Shown here one piece after another: positions 8,042 to 17,415 of a stretch of DNA of 64,000 bases. The stretch is from Nocardia cyriacigeorgica GUH-2. GTDB lineage: Bacteria > Actinomycetota > Actinomycetes > Mycobacteriales > Mycobacteriaceae. The stretch covers positions 2,976,001 to 3,040,000 of the forward strand of contig NC_016887.1 of NCBI RefSeq assembly GCF_000284035.1, in the 5' to 3' direction. The first letter of the stretch is position 1. Each line of letters starts with the position of its first letter. Both the position numbers and the translations under genes were made by a program. The notes under the pieces are model-generated. The model was not told the DNA's origin and did no database searches. It was given only the letters and a program-made list of their open reading frames with translations.

Positions 8042-9286
8042 ATGTGGCAGGCCAAACCTTCGACCGGAAAGGGACGGCCGCGTCGTCGGCTGCTGCGTGC
8101 GGCGGGCGCGTTGGCCGCCGGAGTGGTGCTGGTTCTCGGCACGGCCGCACAGGCGAGTACGGCTCCGCTGTATCCGGCTCCCGATCCCGACCCGTTCTAC
8201 GCCGAACCACCGGGTCTGGCCGAGAAAAAGCCGGGTGATGTCCTGGCGGTGCGGCAGATGCCGCCGCTGGCGATGTTCCCGGACACCACGGTGACGGTGG
8301 TGCGTTTCCGGTCGACCAACTCCACCGGCAAGCCGATCGCGGCCACCACCACGGTGCTGACCCCGCGCTCGCACCGCAAGGACGGGCCGCTGCTGTCGTT
8401 GCAGCACATCATCAACGCGCTCGGCGCCAAATGCTCGGTGTCGCGGGTGCTCTACACCGACGACCCCGACCTGATGGTGCGCGAGGCCCCGGCGTGGAAT
8501 GTGCTGTTGCAGCGGGGCTGGAGCATCGCGCTGCCCGATCACCTCGGGCCGCAATTCGCCTATGGCGCAGCCAAACTCGGTGGCCAGGTGACCTTGGACG
8601 GCATTCGCGCGGTCCAGCGGGTGGGTGAGCTCCAGGTCGAGAACAGCCCGGTGTCGATGATCGGCTACTCCGGTGGCGGCATGGCCACCGCCTGGGCCGC
8701 GGCCTTGCAGCCGACCTACGCCCCGGAGCTGAAGATCGCCGGCGCCGCGATGGGCGGGGTGCCGATGAACCTGGTGAAGATGCTCGAGGGGCTCGGCTTC
8801 GGTTCGCATCCGGTATTCGGGCTCGCGATGGCCGCCGGTATCGGCCTGGAACGGGAATACCCGGAGCGGTTTCCGATCAGCGATCAGCTCAATGCCAAGG
8901 GCTTGGCCGCGCGGGCCGCGATGGCCAACAGCTGCACCAATGGGCTGCTGACCACCGGCGCCGGTCACGGTGTGCTGGACTTCGCCGCGACCACTTCGAT
9001 GGTCGATGATCCGCAGGCGCGGGCCGTCGTCGAGGAAAACAGCCTCGAGCTCTACGACGGCGCGCCGACGATGCCGGTCTTCGAATGGCATTCCCCGATC
9101 GACGGGCTGGTCCCGGTGGACGCCATCGTCAACACCAACCGCCGCTGGTGCGCGGCGGGCACCAAGGTGCAGGCCGAGACGGTGGCCGTGCCGGACCATC
9201 TGACGGCGGCGGTACTCGGCCTGCCCGCCGCGCTGGTGTGGGTCGATGCCCGGTTCCGCGGCGAGCCGGCGCCCAGCAACTGCTGA
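8042..9286 (+). CDS. Secreted lipase (LIP family)
   Basis: 414 residues. An Arg-rich n-region (KGRPRRRLLRAAGALAAGVV) precedes a hydrophobic h-region and an AQA-type cleavage site, so export is likely. The mature part has the LIP-family pattern: LQHIINALGAKCS, LPDHLGPQFAYG, nucleophile elbow GYSGGG, an acid in WHSPIDGLVPV and a late His (VPDHLTAAV). GGGAGG at 8026-8031 supports ATG 8042; an in-frame ATG at 8000 is possible. It probably hydrolyses extracellular lipids and is related to the following gene. Confidence 0.85.
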   Translation: MWQAKPSTGKGRPRRRLLRAAGALAAGVVLVLGTAAQASTAPLYPAPDPDPFYAEPPGLAEKKPGDVLAVRQMPPLAMFPDTTVTVVRFRSTNSTGKPIAATTTVLTPRSHRKDGPLLSLQHIINALGAKCSVSRVLYTDDPDLMVREAPAWNVLLQRGWSIALPDHLGPQFAYGAAKLGGQVTLDGIRAVQRVGELQVENSPVSMIGYSGGGMATAWAAALQPTYAPELKIAGAAMGGVPMNLVKMLEGLGFGSHPVFGLAMAAGIGLEREYPERFPISDQLNAKGLAARAAMANSCTNGLLTTGAGHGVLDFAATTSMVDDPQARAVVEENSLELYDGAPTMPVFEWHSPIDGLVPVDAIVNTNRRWCAAGTKVQAETVAVPDHLTAAVLGLPAALVWVDARFRGEPAPSNC

Positions 9287-9309
9287 GCGGCGATAAGCGA
9301 AATCCGCTG

Positions 9310-9352
9310 GGCGAGGCCGCATCCGCCTCGATCGTCACGATCCGGCCTCGCC
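9310..9352 (+). terminator. Stem-loop after lipase gene
   Basis: Inverted repeat GGCGAGGCCG / CGGCCTCGCC with an internal smaller palindrome (GATCGT-C-ACGATC) about 25 bp after the lipase stop. No U-tract follows. Confidence 0.4.
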
Positions 9353-9500
9353 ACGCGCACAACTCGGGCACGATGCGGTGTCCGGGTGTGCGCGCCCGCG
9401 TAATCTGATCTTCCGGCCCCGGCACACAGGGGGTTTTCGGGGGTCGACAACCGCATCACCCGGGGCGCCGGCATTCGAGGTCGCTGTAGAGGCGGGTGCC

Positions 9501-10928
9501 ATGAAATCCTTACGAGCCGTCGTCGTCGCGACCCTGGTCGCGGGGGTGCTGATGTCCACCGGACCCGCCGCTGCGCAGCCACCGCTGCCGGCCCCACCGC
9601 CGCCGGTGCCCGCGCTGGGATTGCCGCTGCCGCCGCCTCCGGCGCTGCCCGATCCGGCGACGATCCTGCCGGGCATCCAGCAGTGGATCGACCAGGTGAT
9701 CCCGCCGCCGCCCATTCCACCGCTACCGGCCGGGCCCGCTCCGGCACCCGCGCTCACCTCGCCGGCCCTGGCGGCACTGCATCAGGCGGTGCTGCCGTCC
9801 CCGGTGGGCGACCCGATGTTCGATCTGTGGCCCGCCGATCTGGCCGGTTTCCGCAATGGCGAGGTACTCGCGGTCCGTGATGTCACCGCGACCGCGGGCC
9901 TGCTGCTGACCGTGCCGATCGCGCGGGCTCAGCTGGTGAAGTACCGCACCGAGGACGCGCACGGCCGCCCGTCGTTCGCGACCGCGACCCTGGCGGTACC
10001 GGCGGCGGCGTGGACCGGCCCGGGTGCGCGCCCGGTGGTGGTGAACAACCTGCCCATCGACGCCCTCGGACGCGACTGCACTCCGGGATACACACTCGCG
10101 CACGGCTTTACGGCGCACACCGCGCTCACCGATTTCATTCCGCCGACCTCGCAGCTGGCCCTGTTGCGCGGCTACGCGCTGCTGATCCCCGATCACGAAG
10201 GCCCGCGCATGGCCTACGCCGAACCGTATGTGGCCGGTCATGCCGTGCTCGACGGCATTCGTGCCGTGCGCGGGCTGGCCCCGCACGAATTCGGCGCGAG
10301 CCGCTTCGCCATCACCGGCTACTCCGGAGGTGCCATCGCCACGCACGGGGCGGTCAAACTGATCGAGACCTACGCACCGGAGCTGGCGCCGGTGATCGCC
10401 GGGGCGGCGCTGGGCGGTGTGCCCGCCGACTACGAGGTGCTCGCCCGCAGCATGAATGCCAACCTGGCCTCCGGGGTGTTCATGGCCGCCGTGCTCGCGA
10501 TCGGCCGGGAACGCCCGGAGATCCTGGACCGGATGAACCATCTGGCGCAGTGGGTGGCCACCTCGCCGATGAAGGACCAGTGCGTGTCGGTGTTCGCGCT
10601 GCCCGGAATCCTGCATCTGCCGATCGATATCGCCGCCGATATGGCCGATCCGCTGCGCTCGCCGCTGGCCGCCGAGATCTACCGGGTGACCAGGATGACG
10701 GGCCTGCGCTCGGCCACCCCACTCTACATCTACCACGGTGAACACGAGTGGTGGCTGCCCGCCGACGCGGCCCGGGCGCTGTTCGCCGAACAATGCGCGC
10801 TCGGCGCGACGGCGGTGTACCGCAACGTCTTCGGTGAGCACATCATCGCCGCCGGGCTGGGCTATCCGGAGGCCATGCTGTGGCTCGACGAGCGGTTACG
10901 CGGGGTGCCCGCCGCCAGCGAATGCTGA
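9501..10928 (+). CDS. Secreted lipase with proline-rich N-terminus (LIP family)
   Basis: 475 residues. The signal peptide (MKSLRAVVVATLVAGVLMS, ending AAA) is followed by a strongly proline-rich segment to about residue 80, which may span the envelope. The catalytic region parallels the preceding lipase: LPIDALGRDC, LIPDHEGPRMAYAEPYVAGH, nucleophile elbow GYSGGA, ALGGVPADYE, acid in YHGEHEWWLPAD and His in FGEHIIAAGLG. ATG 9501 is preceded by GAGGCGGG. Tandem duplication with the upstream lipase is likely. Confidence 0.85.
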   Translation: MKSLRAVVVATLVAGVLMSTGPAAAQPPLPAPPPPVPALGLPLPPPPALPDPATILPGIQQWIDQVIPPPPIPPLPAGPAPAPALTSPALAALHQAVLPSPVGDPMFDLWPADLAGFRNGEVLAVRDVTATAGLLLTVPIARAQLVKYRTEDAHGRPSFATATLAVPAAAWTGPGARPVVVNNLPIDALGRDCTPGYTLAHGFTAHTALTDFIPPTSQLALLRGYALLIPDHEGPRMAYAEPYVAGHAVLDGIRAVRGLAPHEFGASRFAITGYSGGAIATHGAVKLIETYAPELAPVIAGAALGGVPADYEVLARSMNANLASGVFMAAVLAIGRERPEILDRMNHLAQWVATSPMKDQCVSVFALPGILHLPIDIAADMADPLRSPLAAEIYRVTRMTGLRSATPLYIYHGEHEWWLPADAARALFAEQCALGATAVYRNVFGEHIIAAGLGYPEAMLWLDERLRGVPAASEC

Positions 10929-11071
10929 ACCGCGATTTGTGAACGCCGACGACGCCGGCGCGCGCGGTTTGTCGCCCACCCCAGACTCGCCGCACGGCCG
11001 GGCACACCGCGCGTGGCGCCGATACGTTTACCCGGTCCCGGCGGCGGAGCGCCGGGCCGGAAGGCAGGCAG

Positions 11072-12136
11072 ATGAACCACACCTCGACCACGGCGTCGGC
11101 GCAGGCCGCCGCCCTCGTCGGACGGCACTACCGGATGATCGACCACTACGAGGTCGGCCGGGAGAAGATCCGCGAATTCGCCCGGGCGTTGCAGGACCAC
11201 CACCCCGCGCACTGGCGCGAGGACGCGGCCGCCGCACTCGGCTACGACACCCTGATCGCACCGCTGACCTTCCCGTCGGTGGTGTGGTTGCAGATGCAGC
11301 GGGCCATGTTCGAGGCCGTGCTCACCGGCTACGACATCAGCCAGGTCCTGCAGACCGAGCAGACCATCCGGATGTATCGCCCACTGGTGGCCGGTGACCG
11401 GTTGCGCTGTGATGCCTATGTCGAGTCGTTTCGCCAGTTCGGCGACAAGGACTTCATGGTCACCCGCAATGTGCTCTCCGATGAACACAAAGAGGTCGTG
11501 CAGGTCGCCCACACCACGGTCGTCGCCGTCACCGGATCGGTCGTCACCGACGAACTCGCCGCCGCGGTGGACGGGGTGATCATGTCCGGTCATTCCAAGG
11601 CCGACCGGCTGGCCATGGCGGCGCGCCGGGCCGAGCACGACGACGAGCCCGCGGTGATGGAATGCTTCGATCAGCTCAGCCCGGCCGAACCGGAACCGGC
11701 GCGCCCGTCGCGCGCACGGATTCGCTTCGACGATGTCGCCGTCGGTGACACGCTGCCCGCGCGCACGATCGCGCTCTCACGGGGCGATCTGGTCAACTAC
11801 GCCGGTGTGTCGGGTGATTCCAACCCGATCCACTACAGCGACCGGGTCGCGCGCGCGGCCGGCCTGCCGGACGTGGTCTCGCACGGCTTGCTGACCATGG
11901 GGCTGGGCGCGGGCTACGTCACCGAATGGCTCGATGACCCGGCGGCGGTGGCCTACTACGGTGTGCGCTTCGCCGGCTTCGCCCCGATCGAGGCCACCCG
12001 CGCAGGCGCGGTCGAATTCCAGGGCCGGATCAAGGCGCTGGATCCGGCCCGGCGCTCGGCGACGGTGGCGATCACCGCGACATGCGGTGGGCGCAAACTG
12101 TTCGGGCGGGCCACCGCCGAGGTGCTGTTGCGCTGA
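11072..12136 (+). CDS. Fused HadA/HadB-type (3R)-hydroxyacyl-ACP dehydratase
   Basis: 354 residues: an N-terminal HadA-like hot-dog domain (about 12-155, VGREKIREFARALQDHHPAH) joined by a charged linker to a C-terminal MaoC/HadB-like domain (about 215-354). The hydratase motif GDSNPIH gives Asp249 and His254, the expected catalytic pair. In mycolata such proteins dehydrate 3-hydroxyacyl-ACP in FAS-II during meromycolate elongation. A paralogue at 18465-19502 lacks the histidine. Ribosome site GGAAGG before ATG 11072. Membership of FAS-II is inferred from family. Confidence 0.85.
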   Translation: MNHTSTTASAQAAALVGRHYRMIDHYEVGREKIREFARALQDHHPAHWREDAAAALGYDTLIAPLTFPSVVWLQMQRAMFEAVLTGYDISQVLQTEQTIRMYRPLVAGDRLRCDAYVESFRQFGDKDFMVTRNVLSDEHKEVVQVAHTTVVAVTGSVVTDELAAAVDGVIMSGHSKADRLAMAARRAEHDDEPAVMECFDQLSPAEPEPARPSRARIRFDDVAVGDTLPARTIALSRGDLVNYAGVSGDSNPIHYSDRVARAAGLPDVVSHGLLTMGLGAGYVTEWLDDPAAVAYYGVRFAGFAPIEATRAGAVEFQGRIKALDPARRSATVAITATCGGRKLFGRATAEVLLR

Positions 12137-12222
12137 TCGTGGCCGGTCACCGGTGCGAACAGCGGTCGGGGCGGGGTGTTTTCGCGCCGGTGGCCGGGTG
12201 GGATCCATGGGAGACTCGAAGG

Positions 12223-13173
12223 ATGGGTGCCTCGGAGCTACGTTCTGTCCCTATCGGCGTCCCGCATCCGGCGGGGGAGCGGACCCCGGCGGTCGACGGC
12301 GGGCCGACCGTCTTACGGATGGTGCTCGGCGGCCGGTTACGGCGCTTGCGGGAAGGGGCCGGCATCACCCGGGAGGCGGCCGGTGAGCACATCCGTGGCT
12401 CGCATTCCAAGATCAGCCGCATCGAACTGGGCCGCACACCCATCCGGGAACGCGATCTGGTGGACCTGCTCACGCTCTACGGCATGACCGATCCCGCCGA
12501 GGTCGGCGAATTCCGCAGGCTCGCAGAGGAAGCGGGCAGTTCGGGATGGTGGCACCGCGACAACGACTGGCTGCCCAAATGGTTCGACATGTACCTCGGG
12601 CTCGAACAGGCCGCGGCGATGATCCGCGGCTACGAGCCGCGCGCGGTGCCCGAACTGTTGCAGACCCCCGACTACGCCCGCGCCCTCATCCGGCTCGCTC
12701 ATCCCACCGAATCCGAGGACGGCATCGAACGCCGGGTCGCGCTGCGGATGCGCCGCCAGGAGATTCTCACCCGGCCCGATCCGCCGCAGCTGTGGCTGAT
12801 GGTGGAGGAAGCGGCATTGCGGCGTCGCATCGGCGGGACGGCGGTGTGGAGCGAACAGCTCGACCGCTTGCTGGCGGCGGTGGAGCAGCCGAATGTGACG
12901 GTGCAGCTGCTCGCCGATCACGTCGGCGGTCCGGCGCTGACCGAGGGCGCGTTCACCATGTTGCGGTTCGCCGAACCCGATCTGCCCGACATCGTCTACA
13001 TCCAGCAGCTCACCGGCGCACTGTATCTGGACAAACGCGCCGACTTGGATGCCTACCGGACGGTGGCCAACCAGCTGTCGGTGCACGCCGCTGCGCCGGA
13101 ACACACCCCCGATCTGCTGCGCGCGCTGCGTTCCCGGGAACAGCCGATCCTGCGCCACCCCAGCGCCGAATAG
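12223..13173 (+). CDS. Scr1/WhiJ-type helix-turn-helix regulator, orphan
   Basis: 316 residues with the same architecture as 3509-4399: HTH at about 35-92 (LRRLREGAGITREAAGEHIR, SHSKISRIELGR), then DUF5753 (WWHRDNDWLPKWFDMYLGLE, VPELLQTPDYARA, LPDIVYIQQLTGALYLDKRAD). ATG 12223 is preceded closely by GAAGG, with GGGAG further up. No DUF397 and no CAAATG-type palindrome are visible beside it, so its partner must lie elsewhere or be absent. Confidence 0.85.
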   Translation: MGASELRSVPIGVPHPAGERTPAVDGGPTVLRMVLGGRLRRLREGAGITREAAGEHIRGSHSKISRIELGRTPIRERDLVDLLTLYGMTDPAEVGEFRRLAEEAGSSGWWHRDNDWLPKWFDMYLGLEQAAAMIRGYEPRAVPELLQTPDYARALIRLAHPTESEDGIERRVALRMRRQEILTRPDPPQLWLMVEEAALRRRIGGTAVWSEQLDRLLAAVEQPNVTVQLLADHVGGPALTEGAFTMLRFAEPDLPDIVYIQQLTGALYLDKRADLDAYRTVANQLSVHAAAPEHTPDLLRALRSREQPILRHPSAE

Positions 13174-13189
13174 CGCGGGCCGCGACAGT

Positions 13190-13236
13190 GGCCTGCCCGG
13201 TGAGCAAGGGTAGGGAACGAGCTCACCGGACAGGCC
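13190..13236. terminator. Bidirectional terminator
   Basis: Stem of 15 matches in 16 (GGCCTGCCCGGTGAGC and GCTCACCGGACAGGCC) with a 15-nt loop, between the convergent Scr1-type regulator and the carboxylase gene. No clear U-tract. Confidence 0.65.
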
Positions 13237-13379
13237 GTGCACCCGGTCGACGCGGCGAACGAGAACCGGGCACGGCACCGACGTTAGGCCACCCCGGCCG
13301 GTACGGCACGGTGCGCGCACCGATCTCGTACATTCTCCGGGGCGCGGTGGAAACTGTTGTGAGCGAACACAATCGGCGT

Positions 13380-14930
13380 CTACACCGGGAACAGGCTGTG
13401 CCGCCGCGGATCGTGCTCGGCGACGCTGCCCTTTTCCCGCAGCAACCGCAACGCGCGCCGGATCTCGAGCCGGGTGTCGGCCGGTTCGATGACGGCGTCG
13501 ATGTAGCCGCGTTCGGCCGCGATCCACGGGGTGGCGGTGGTGGCGTTGTACTGGTCGATCATGTAGTCGCGCACCGCCGCGCGCTGGTCGGCGGGCACCA
13601 TCGACAACTGCTTGCGCCCGACGATGCTCACCGCGCTCTGCGCACCCATCACCGCGATCCGCGCGGTCGGCCAGGCCAGGCTGATATCGGCGCCCAGCTG
13701 TTTGCAGCCCATGACCGCGTAACCGCCGCCGTAGGCCTTGCGCACCACCACCGTCACGATCGGCACCGTGGCTTCCAGCACGGCCCGGAAGAAGCGCCCG
13801 CCGCGTTTGATCACCCCGTTGCGTTCCTCCTCCACACCCGGCAGCACGCCCGGGGTGTCGACGACGAAGATCAGCGGCAGCCCGAACGCGTTGCACAGCC
13901 GGATGAAATGGGTCGCCTTGTCCGAGCACTGGGCGTCGATGGCGCCGCCGAGGGCCATCGGCTGGTTGGCGACCACGCCCACGCTGCGGCCGTCGACCCG
14001 GCTGAAGCCGGTGATCAGATTCGGTGCGGTGGCGGCGCTGATCTCGTGGAATTCGCCGTCGTCGAAGATGCGCAGCAGGATCTCGTGCATGTCGTAGCCG
14101 TGGGAGTCGGCGTCCGGGATGATCGCATTGAGCTCGAGATCGGAGTCGGTGCGCTCGGGTTCGAGACCGGGGTTGACCACCGGCGGCTGCTCCAGACAAC
14201 TCGACGGCAGATAGCTCAGGTATTGGCGTGCCCAGGCGAAGGCGTCCTCCTCGGTGGCGGCGACGTGGTGCACGGTGCCGTTGGCGGCCTGCACATGCGC
14301 GCCGCCGAGCTCCTCCATGCTCACCTCTTCGCCGGTCACCTCCTTGATGACCTCCGGCCCGGTGACGAACATGTACGACTTCTCGGTGGCGATCAGCACG
14401 TCGGTGTTGACCGGCGCATACACCGATCCGGCCGCGCACTTGCCGAGCATGATCGACACCTGCGGGACGAAACCGGACAGCTTGCCCTGCCTGCGGCTCA
14501 TCAGCGCATACCAGGCCAGGGAGGTGACCGCGTCCTGGATGCGGGCGCCACCGGAGTCGTTGATCGCCACCACCGGGCAGGCGTTGTCGAGCGCGAAGTC
14601 CAGCGCGGCGGCCACCTTGCGGCCGAACATCTCGCCGACCGAGCCGCCGAAGACGGTCTGGTCGTGGGCGATGACCACCACCGGCCTGCCGTCGATGCGG
14701 CCGCGTCCGGTCACCACGCCGTCGCCGTACATGGCATCACCGGTGGCGGGCTGGCGCACCAGGGCACCGATTTCGACGAAGCTGCCCGGGTCCACCAGCG
14801 CGCGCACCCGCTGCCTGGCGCTGGGTATGCCCTTCTGTTTGCGTTTGGCGATTCCGGCTTCGCCTGCCGGTTCTTCGGCGAGCTCCAGGATGTCCCGCAG
14901 CTGTTCCAGCTTTTCTCGTGTACCGCTCAT
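13380..14930 (-). CDS. Acyl-CoA carboxylase, carboxyltransferase (beta) subunit
   Basis: 516 residues, full length for AccD/PccB-type carboxyltransferases. Visible signatures: [13 protein letters not shown] in the N-domain, [16 protein letters not shown] for the first oxyanion loop, [20 protein letters not shown] and [11 protein letters not shown] in the C-domain, and the end [15 protein letters not shown]. It transfers a carboxyl group from biotin carrier to acetyl-, propionyl- or longer acyl-CoA. No biotinylated alpha subunit is adjacent, so it must pair with one encoded elsewhere. Which mycobacterial AccD paralogue it matches cannot be settled by eye. Confidence 0.9.
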   Translation of the reverse strand: MSGTREKLEQLRDILELAEEPAGEAGIAKRKQKGIPSARQRVRALVDPGSFVEIGALVRQPATGDAMYGDGVVTGRGRIDGRPVVVIAHDQTVFGGSVGEMFGRKVAAALDFALDNACPVVAINDSGGARIQDAVTSLAWYALMSRRQGKLSGFVPQVSIMLGKCAAGSVYAPVNTDVLIATEKSYMFVTGPEVIKEVTGEEVSMEELGGAHVQAANGTVHHVAATEEDAFAWARQYLSYLPSSCLEQPPVVNPGLEPERTDSDLELNAIIPDADSHGYDMHEILLRIFDDGEFHEISAATAPNLITGFSRVDGRSVGVVANQPMALGGAIDAQCSDKATHFIRLCNAFGLPLIFVVDTPGVLPGVEEERNGVIKRGGRFFRAVLEATVPIVTVVVRKAYGGGYAVMGCKQLGADISLAWPTARIAVMGAQSAVSIVGRKQLSMVPADQRAAVRDYMIDQYNATTATPWIAAERGYIDAVIEPADTRLEIRRALRLLREKGSVAEHDPRRHSLFPV

Positions 14931-15431
14931 TACCTGTGGATCCAGCCCTTCACCTTCGCCGGCGCCGGAAAATCCCGCGCGGCCGAGCCGTGCGTAGGCG
15001 CAGCGCCCGATGTTAATGGTGGTGCGGGTCCGGGCACAGCGGCGGAGCCGATCTGATGGGAGACCTCACAGCCGGTCGTATCCGGCTCTCATCCGACCTC
15101 GGCCGCAGCGGGAACTACCGCACCGCCTTTTGTGGGTAATCCCTGACCGGAAACAGGGGAACTGGTGATCGGTCCCGAAGGCGATACGGGGCGCTCCCAC
15201 CTGGTGGCGGGCGGCCGTACAGTGACCGCGACGCGGCGCCGGGAAATGCGCGGCCGGCGCCGCGTCGCATAATTGTCGCGGCCATGGCGGGCCAGCGCTC
15301 GGATCGTTGTCCCTACAGTCCGTTATCTTATTGTGATTCCGCCCAACCGGCCCGGATTGCGCTCATGACTTCTCCGATTCCCCACCGCAGGGGGTAATTT
15401 CGCCGCTGATCCCCGATAGCGTCCGGTAGTC
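14931..15431. other. Intergenic region between divergent genes
   Basis: 500 bp between the carboxylase (minus) and the PucR-like gene (plus). No gene seen. An AT-richer patch near 15318-15341 (CGTTATCTTATTGTGATT) is the most promoter-like part. Nothing else was recognised. Confidence 0.45.
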
Positions 15432-16418
15432 ATGATGGGCACACAGGCCGGCGCGGATATCTCGAGCCTGGAAGCGAAACTCGTGCGATTCCTGATGCGC
15501 CGCAGGCGGGGCACGCACGGCGGCGACATCGCGGCCACGGTGCGGCACTGCCTTGCCGAAGCGGTACAGCAGCTGCACCCGCGCAGCGGGCGGCCGGGCG
15601 CGGGCGCCGAGGCGATCGCGGGGGCGGCGGCGCGGTGGGCGCGTGAGGGCGTCGCCCTCGAGACGGTGCTGGGCGCCTACCACGAGGGGATCCGTCAGGG
15701 ACTGGAATTCCTGGCCGATCACGCCACTGACGACGACGCCGCCGACGGCTCGGCCGCGCAACTGCTGGCCGGTACGCAGCTGATGGTGCAGGTGCTCGAA
15801 CTGGTGACGGTCACCGCCTCGGCCGCCTACCTCGACGAGCACCGCCTCGTCGCGCGCGAACATCAGACCGCCGCCCAGACCCTGGTCTCGGCGCTGTTGA
15901 GCGGCCACGGCGTCGGCGCGCTGGCCCGGCGCACCGGCATCGCGGTGGCACCGGCCTACCAGGTGGTGGCGCTGGCGATCCCGCCGCATCCGGACGAACT
16001 CGACGCCGGCATCGGCGCGGTCTCGGCGGGCCGGCGCAAACTGCGCCGGGTACAGGCGGCGCTGGCCGCTCCGCTGGGCTCGCGGTCGTTGTCGCTGCTG
16101 TCCGCCGACGGGGGCACGGTGCTCGTCCCGCAGGACCCGGCCTCCGCGTTCGCACCGTCGCCCGCGATGACCGGTGAGGTGCTCGAGGTGGTCGGCGAGG
16201 CCGCCGAGGTGGCGCTGACCGCCGTGGTGATCAGCGGACCCACCCAGCGCATTCCGGAACTGGCCGGTCGCGCCCACGACGTGCTCGAACACGTCCGCGG
16301 CGCAGGGCATCCGGCGGGCCTGTACCGGATCACCGAAGGCAGTGACGCCGACGGTGAGGCCGGCTGCCGGTACCTGCCCGACGTCCCCGACGCCGTCCGC
16401 ATCGGCCGATCGGCCTGA
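15432..16418 (+). CDS. PucR-like sensor protein lacking the C-terminal HTH
   Basis: 328 residues aligning with the first three quarters of the PucR regulator at 779-2035 (WAREGVALETVLGAYHEGIR, DEHRLVAREHQTAAQTLVSA, YQVVALAIPPHPDE, AGLYRIT). It stops where the paralogue continues into its HTH (328 against 418 residues). The end DAVRIGRSA is followed directly by the desaturase ribosome site, so no hidden HTH frame remains. It may act as a partner or decoy of other PucR proteins, or be decaying. It is upstream of the desaturase and Ag85-like genes on the same strand, 46 bp away. Confidence 0.75.
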   Translation: MMGTQAGADISSLEAKLVRFLMRRRRGTHGGDIAATVRHCLAEAVQQLHPRSGRPGAGAEAIAGAAARWAREGVALETVLGAYHEGIRQGLEFLADHATDDDAADGSAAQLLAGTQLMVQVLELVTVTASAAYLDEHRLVAREHQTAAQTLVSALLSGHGVGALARRTGIAVAPAYQVVALAIPPHPDELDAGIGAVSAGRRKLRRVQAALAAPLGSRSLSLLSADGGTVLVPQDPASAFAPSPAMTGEVLEVVGEAAEVALTAVVISGPTQRIPELAGRAHDVLEHVRGAGHPAGLYRITEGSDADGEAGCRYLPDVPDAVRIGRSA

Positions 16419-16464
16419 GCATCCGCGCCCGATCTCGATTCCGCCCCGGGACAAGGAGAACACT

Positions 16465-17415
16465 GTGACCACCGCGCTGACCGATCGCGACATCTTGCGC
16501 GAACTGGAACCGATCGCCGAACGCCAGCTCCACGATCATCTCCGCAAAGCCAAGTCCTGGAATCCGCACGACTATGTGCCCTGGGACGACGGCCGCAATT
16601 TCGCGGCGCTGGGCGGCATCGATTGGGAACCGGGACAATCGAAGCTGTCGGACGTAGCGCGCGTGGCCATGGTCACCAATCTGCTCACCGAAGACAATCT
16701 GCCGTCCTATCACCGCGAATTGGCCGACACCTTCACCCAGGACGGTGTCTGGGGCACCTGGGTGGGACGCTGGACCGCCGAGGAGAACCGGCACTCCATC
16801 GTCATGCGCGACTACCTGGTGGTGACCAGGGCCGTCGACCCGGTCGCGCTGGAACAGGCCCGCATGACCCATATGAGCACCGGTGTGGCGAAACCGGAGC
16901 GGGGCTCGCAATTCCTGCGCTCCACCGCCTACGTCACCTTTCAGGAACTGGCCACCCGGATCAGTCACCGCAATACCGGAATCGCCTGCCAGGAACCGAT
17001 CGCCGAACGCATGCTCCAGCGCATCGCCGCCGACGAAAACCTGCACATGATCTTCTACCGCACCATCAGTGGCGCCGCCCTGGATCTGGCACCCGACGAC
17101 ATGCTGCGCGCGATCACCGATGTGGTGACCCGGTTCCAGATGCCCGGCCTGACCCAACCGGATTTCCGCCGCAATTCGGTGCTGTTGGCCAAGAACGGCA
17201 TCTACGACCTGCGCCAGCACCTGGATGTGGTGCTGCGGCCGGTGCTGCGGGCCTGGCGGGTCTTCGACCGCACCGACCTCGGCGGCGAGGGCGAACGAGC
17301 CCGCGACGAACTGCACGCCTTCCTCGACAATCTCGAACGGCGCGCGGTGCGGTTCGAGGAACGTCGCGAGGCCGTGGCCGCGCGCCGGGCGGAACGAAGC
17401 GCTGCGGCCGGATGA
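16465..17415 (+). CDS. Acyl-ACP desaturase (DesA-like)
   Basis: 316 residues from GTG 16465, with AAGGAGAA 6-7 nt upstream. The di-iron ligand motifs are present: EENRH at 106-110 and DENLH at 190-194, plus E76 and the QELATRISH helix (E161, H168). This is the soluble stearoyl-ACP desaturase fold, as in mycobacterial DesA1/DesA2, which introduce double bonds into acyl-ACP for mycolate or fatty acid synthesis. Its stop overlaps the start of the Ag85-like esterase (ATGA), which implies translational coupling. Confidence 0.9.
   Translation: MTTALTDRDILRELEPIAERQLHDHLRKAKSWNPHDYVPWDDGRNFAALGGIDWEPGQSKLSDVARVAMVTNLLTEDNLPSYHRELADTFTQDGVWGTWVGRWTAEENRHSIVMRDYLVVTRAVDPVALEQARMTHMSTGVAKPERGSQFLRSTAYVTFQELATRISHRNTGIACQEPIAERMLQRIAADENLHMIFYRTISGAALDLAPDDMLRAITDVVTRFQMPGLTQPDFRRNSVLLAKNGIYDLRQHLDVVLRPVLRAWRVFDRTDLGGEGERARDELHAFLDNLERRAVRFEERREAVAARRAERSAAAG

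Noticed and set aside
12137..12222. Search for a locus palindrome in front of the second Scr1-type regulator
   Set aside because: No CARATG-N6-CATYTG match was seen, so this regulator is not placed in the 2.2-5.0 kb regulon.
12546..15056. Very long plus-strand open frame of more than 800 codons
   Set aside because: It runs antisense through the carboxyltransferase gene and lacks any domain; high GC content leaves frames open opposite real genes.
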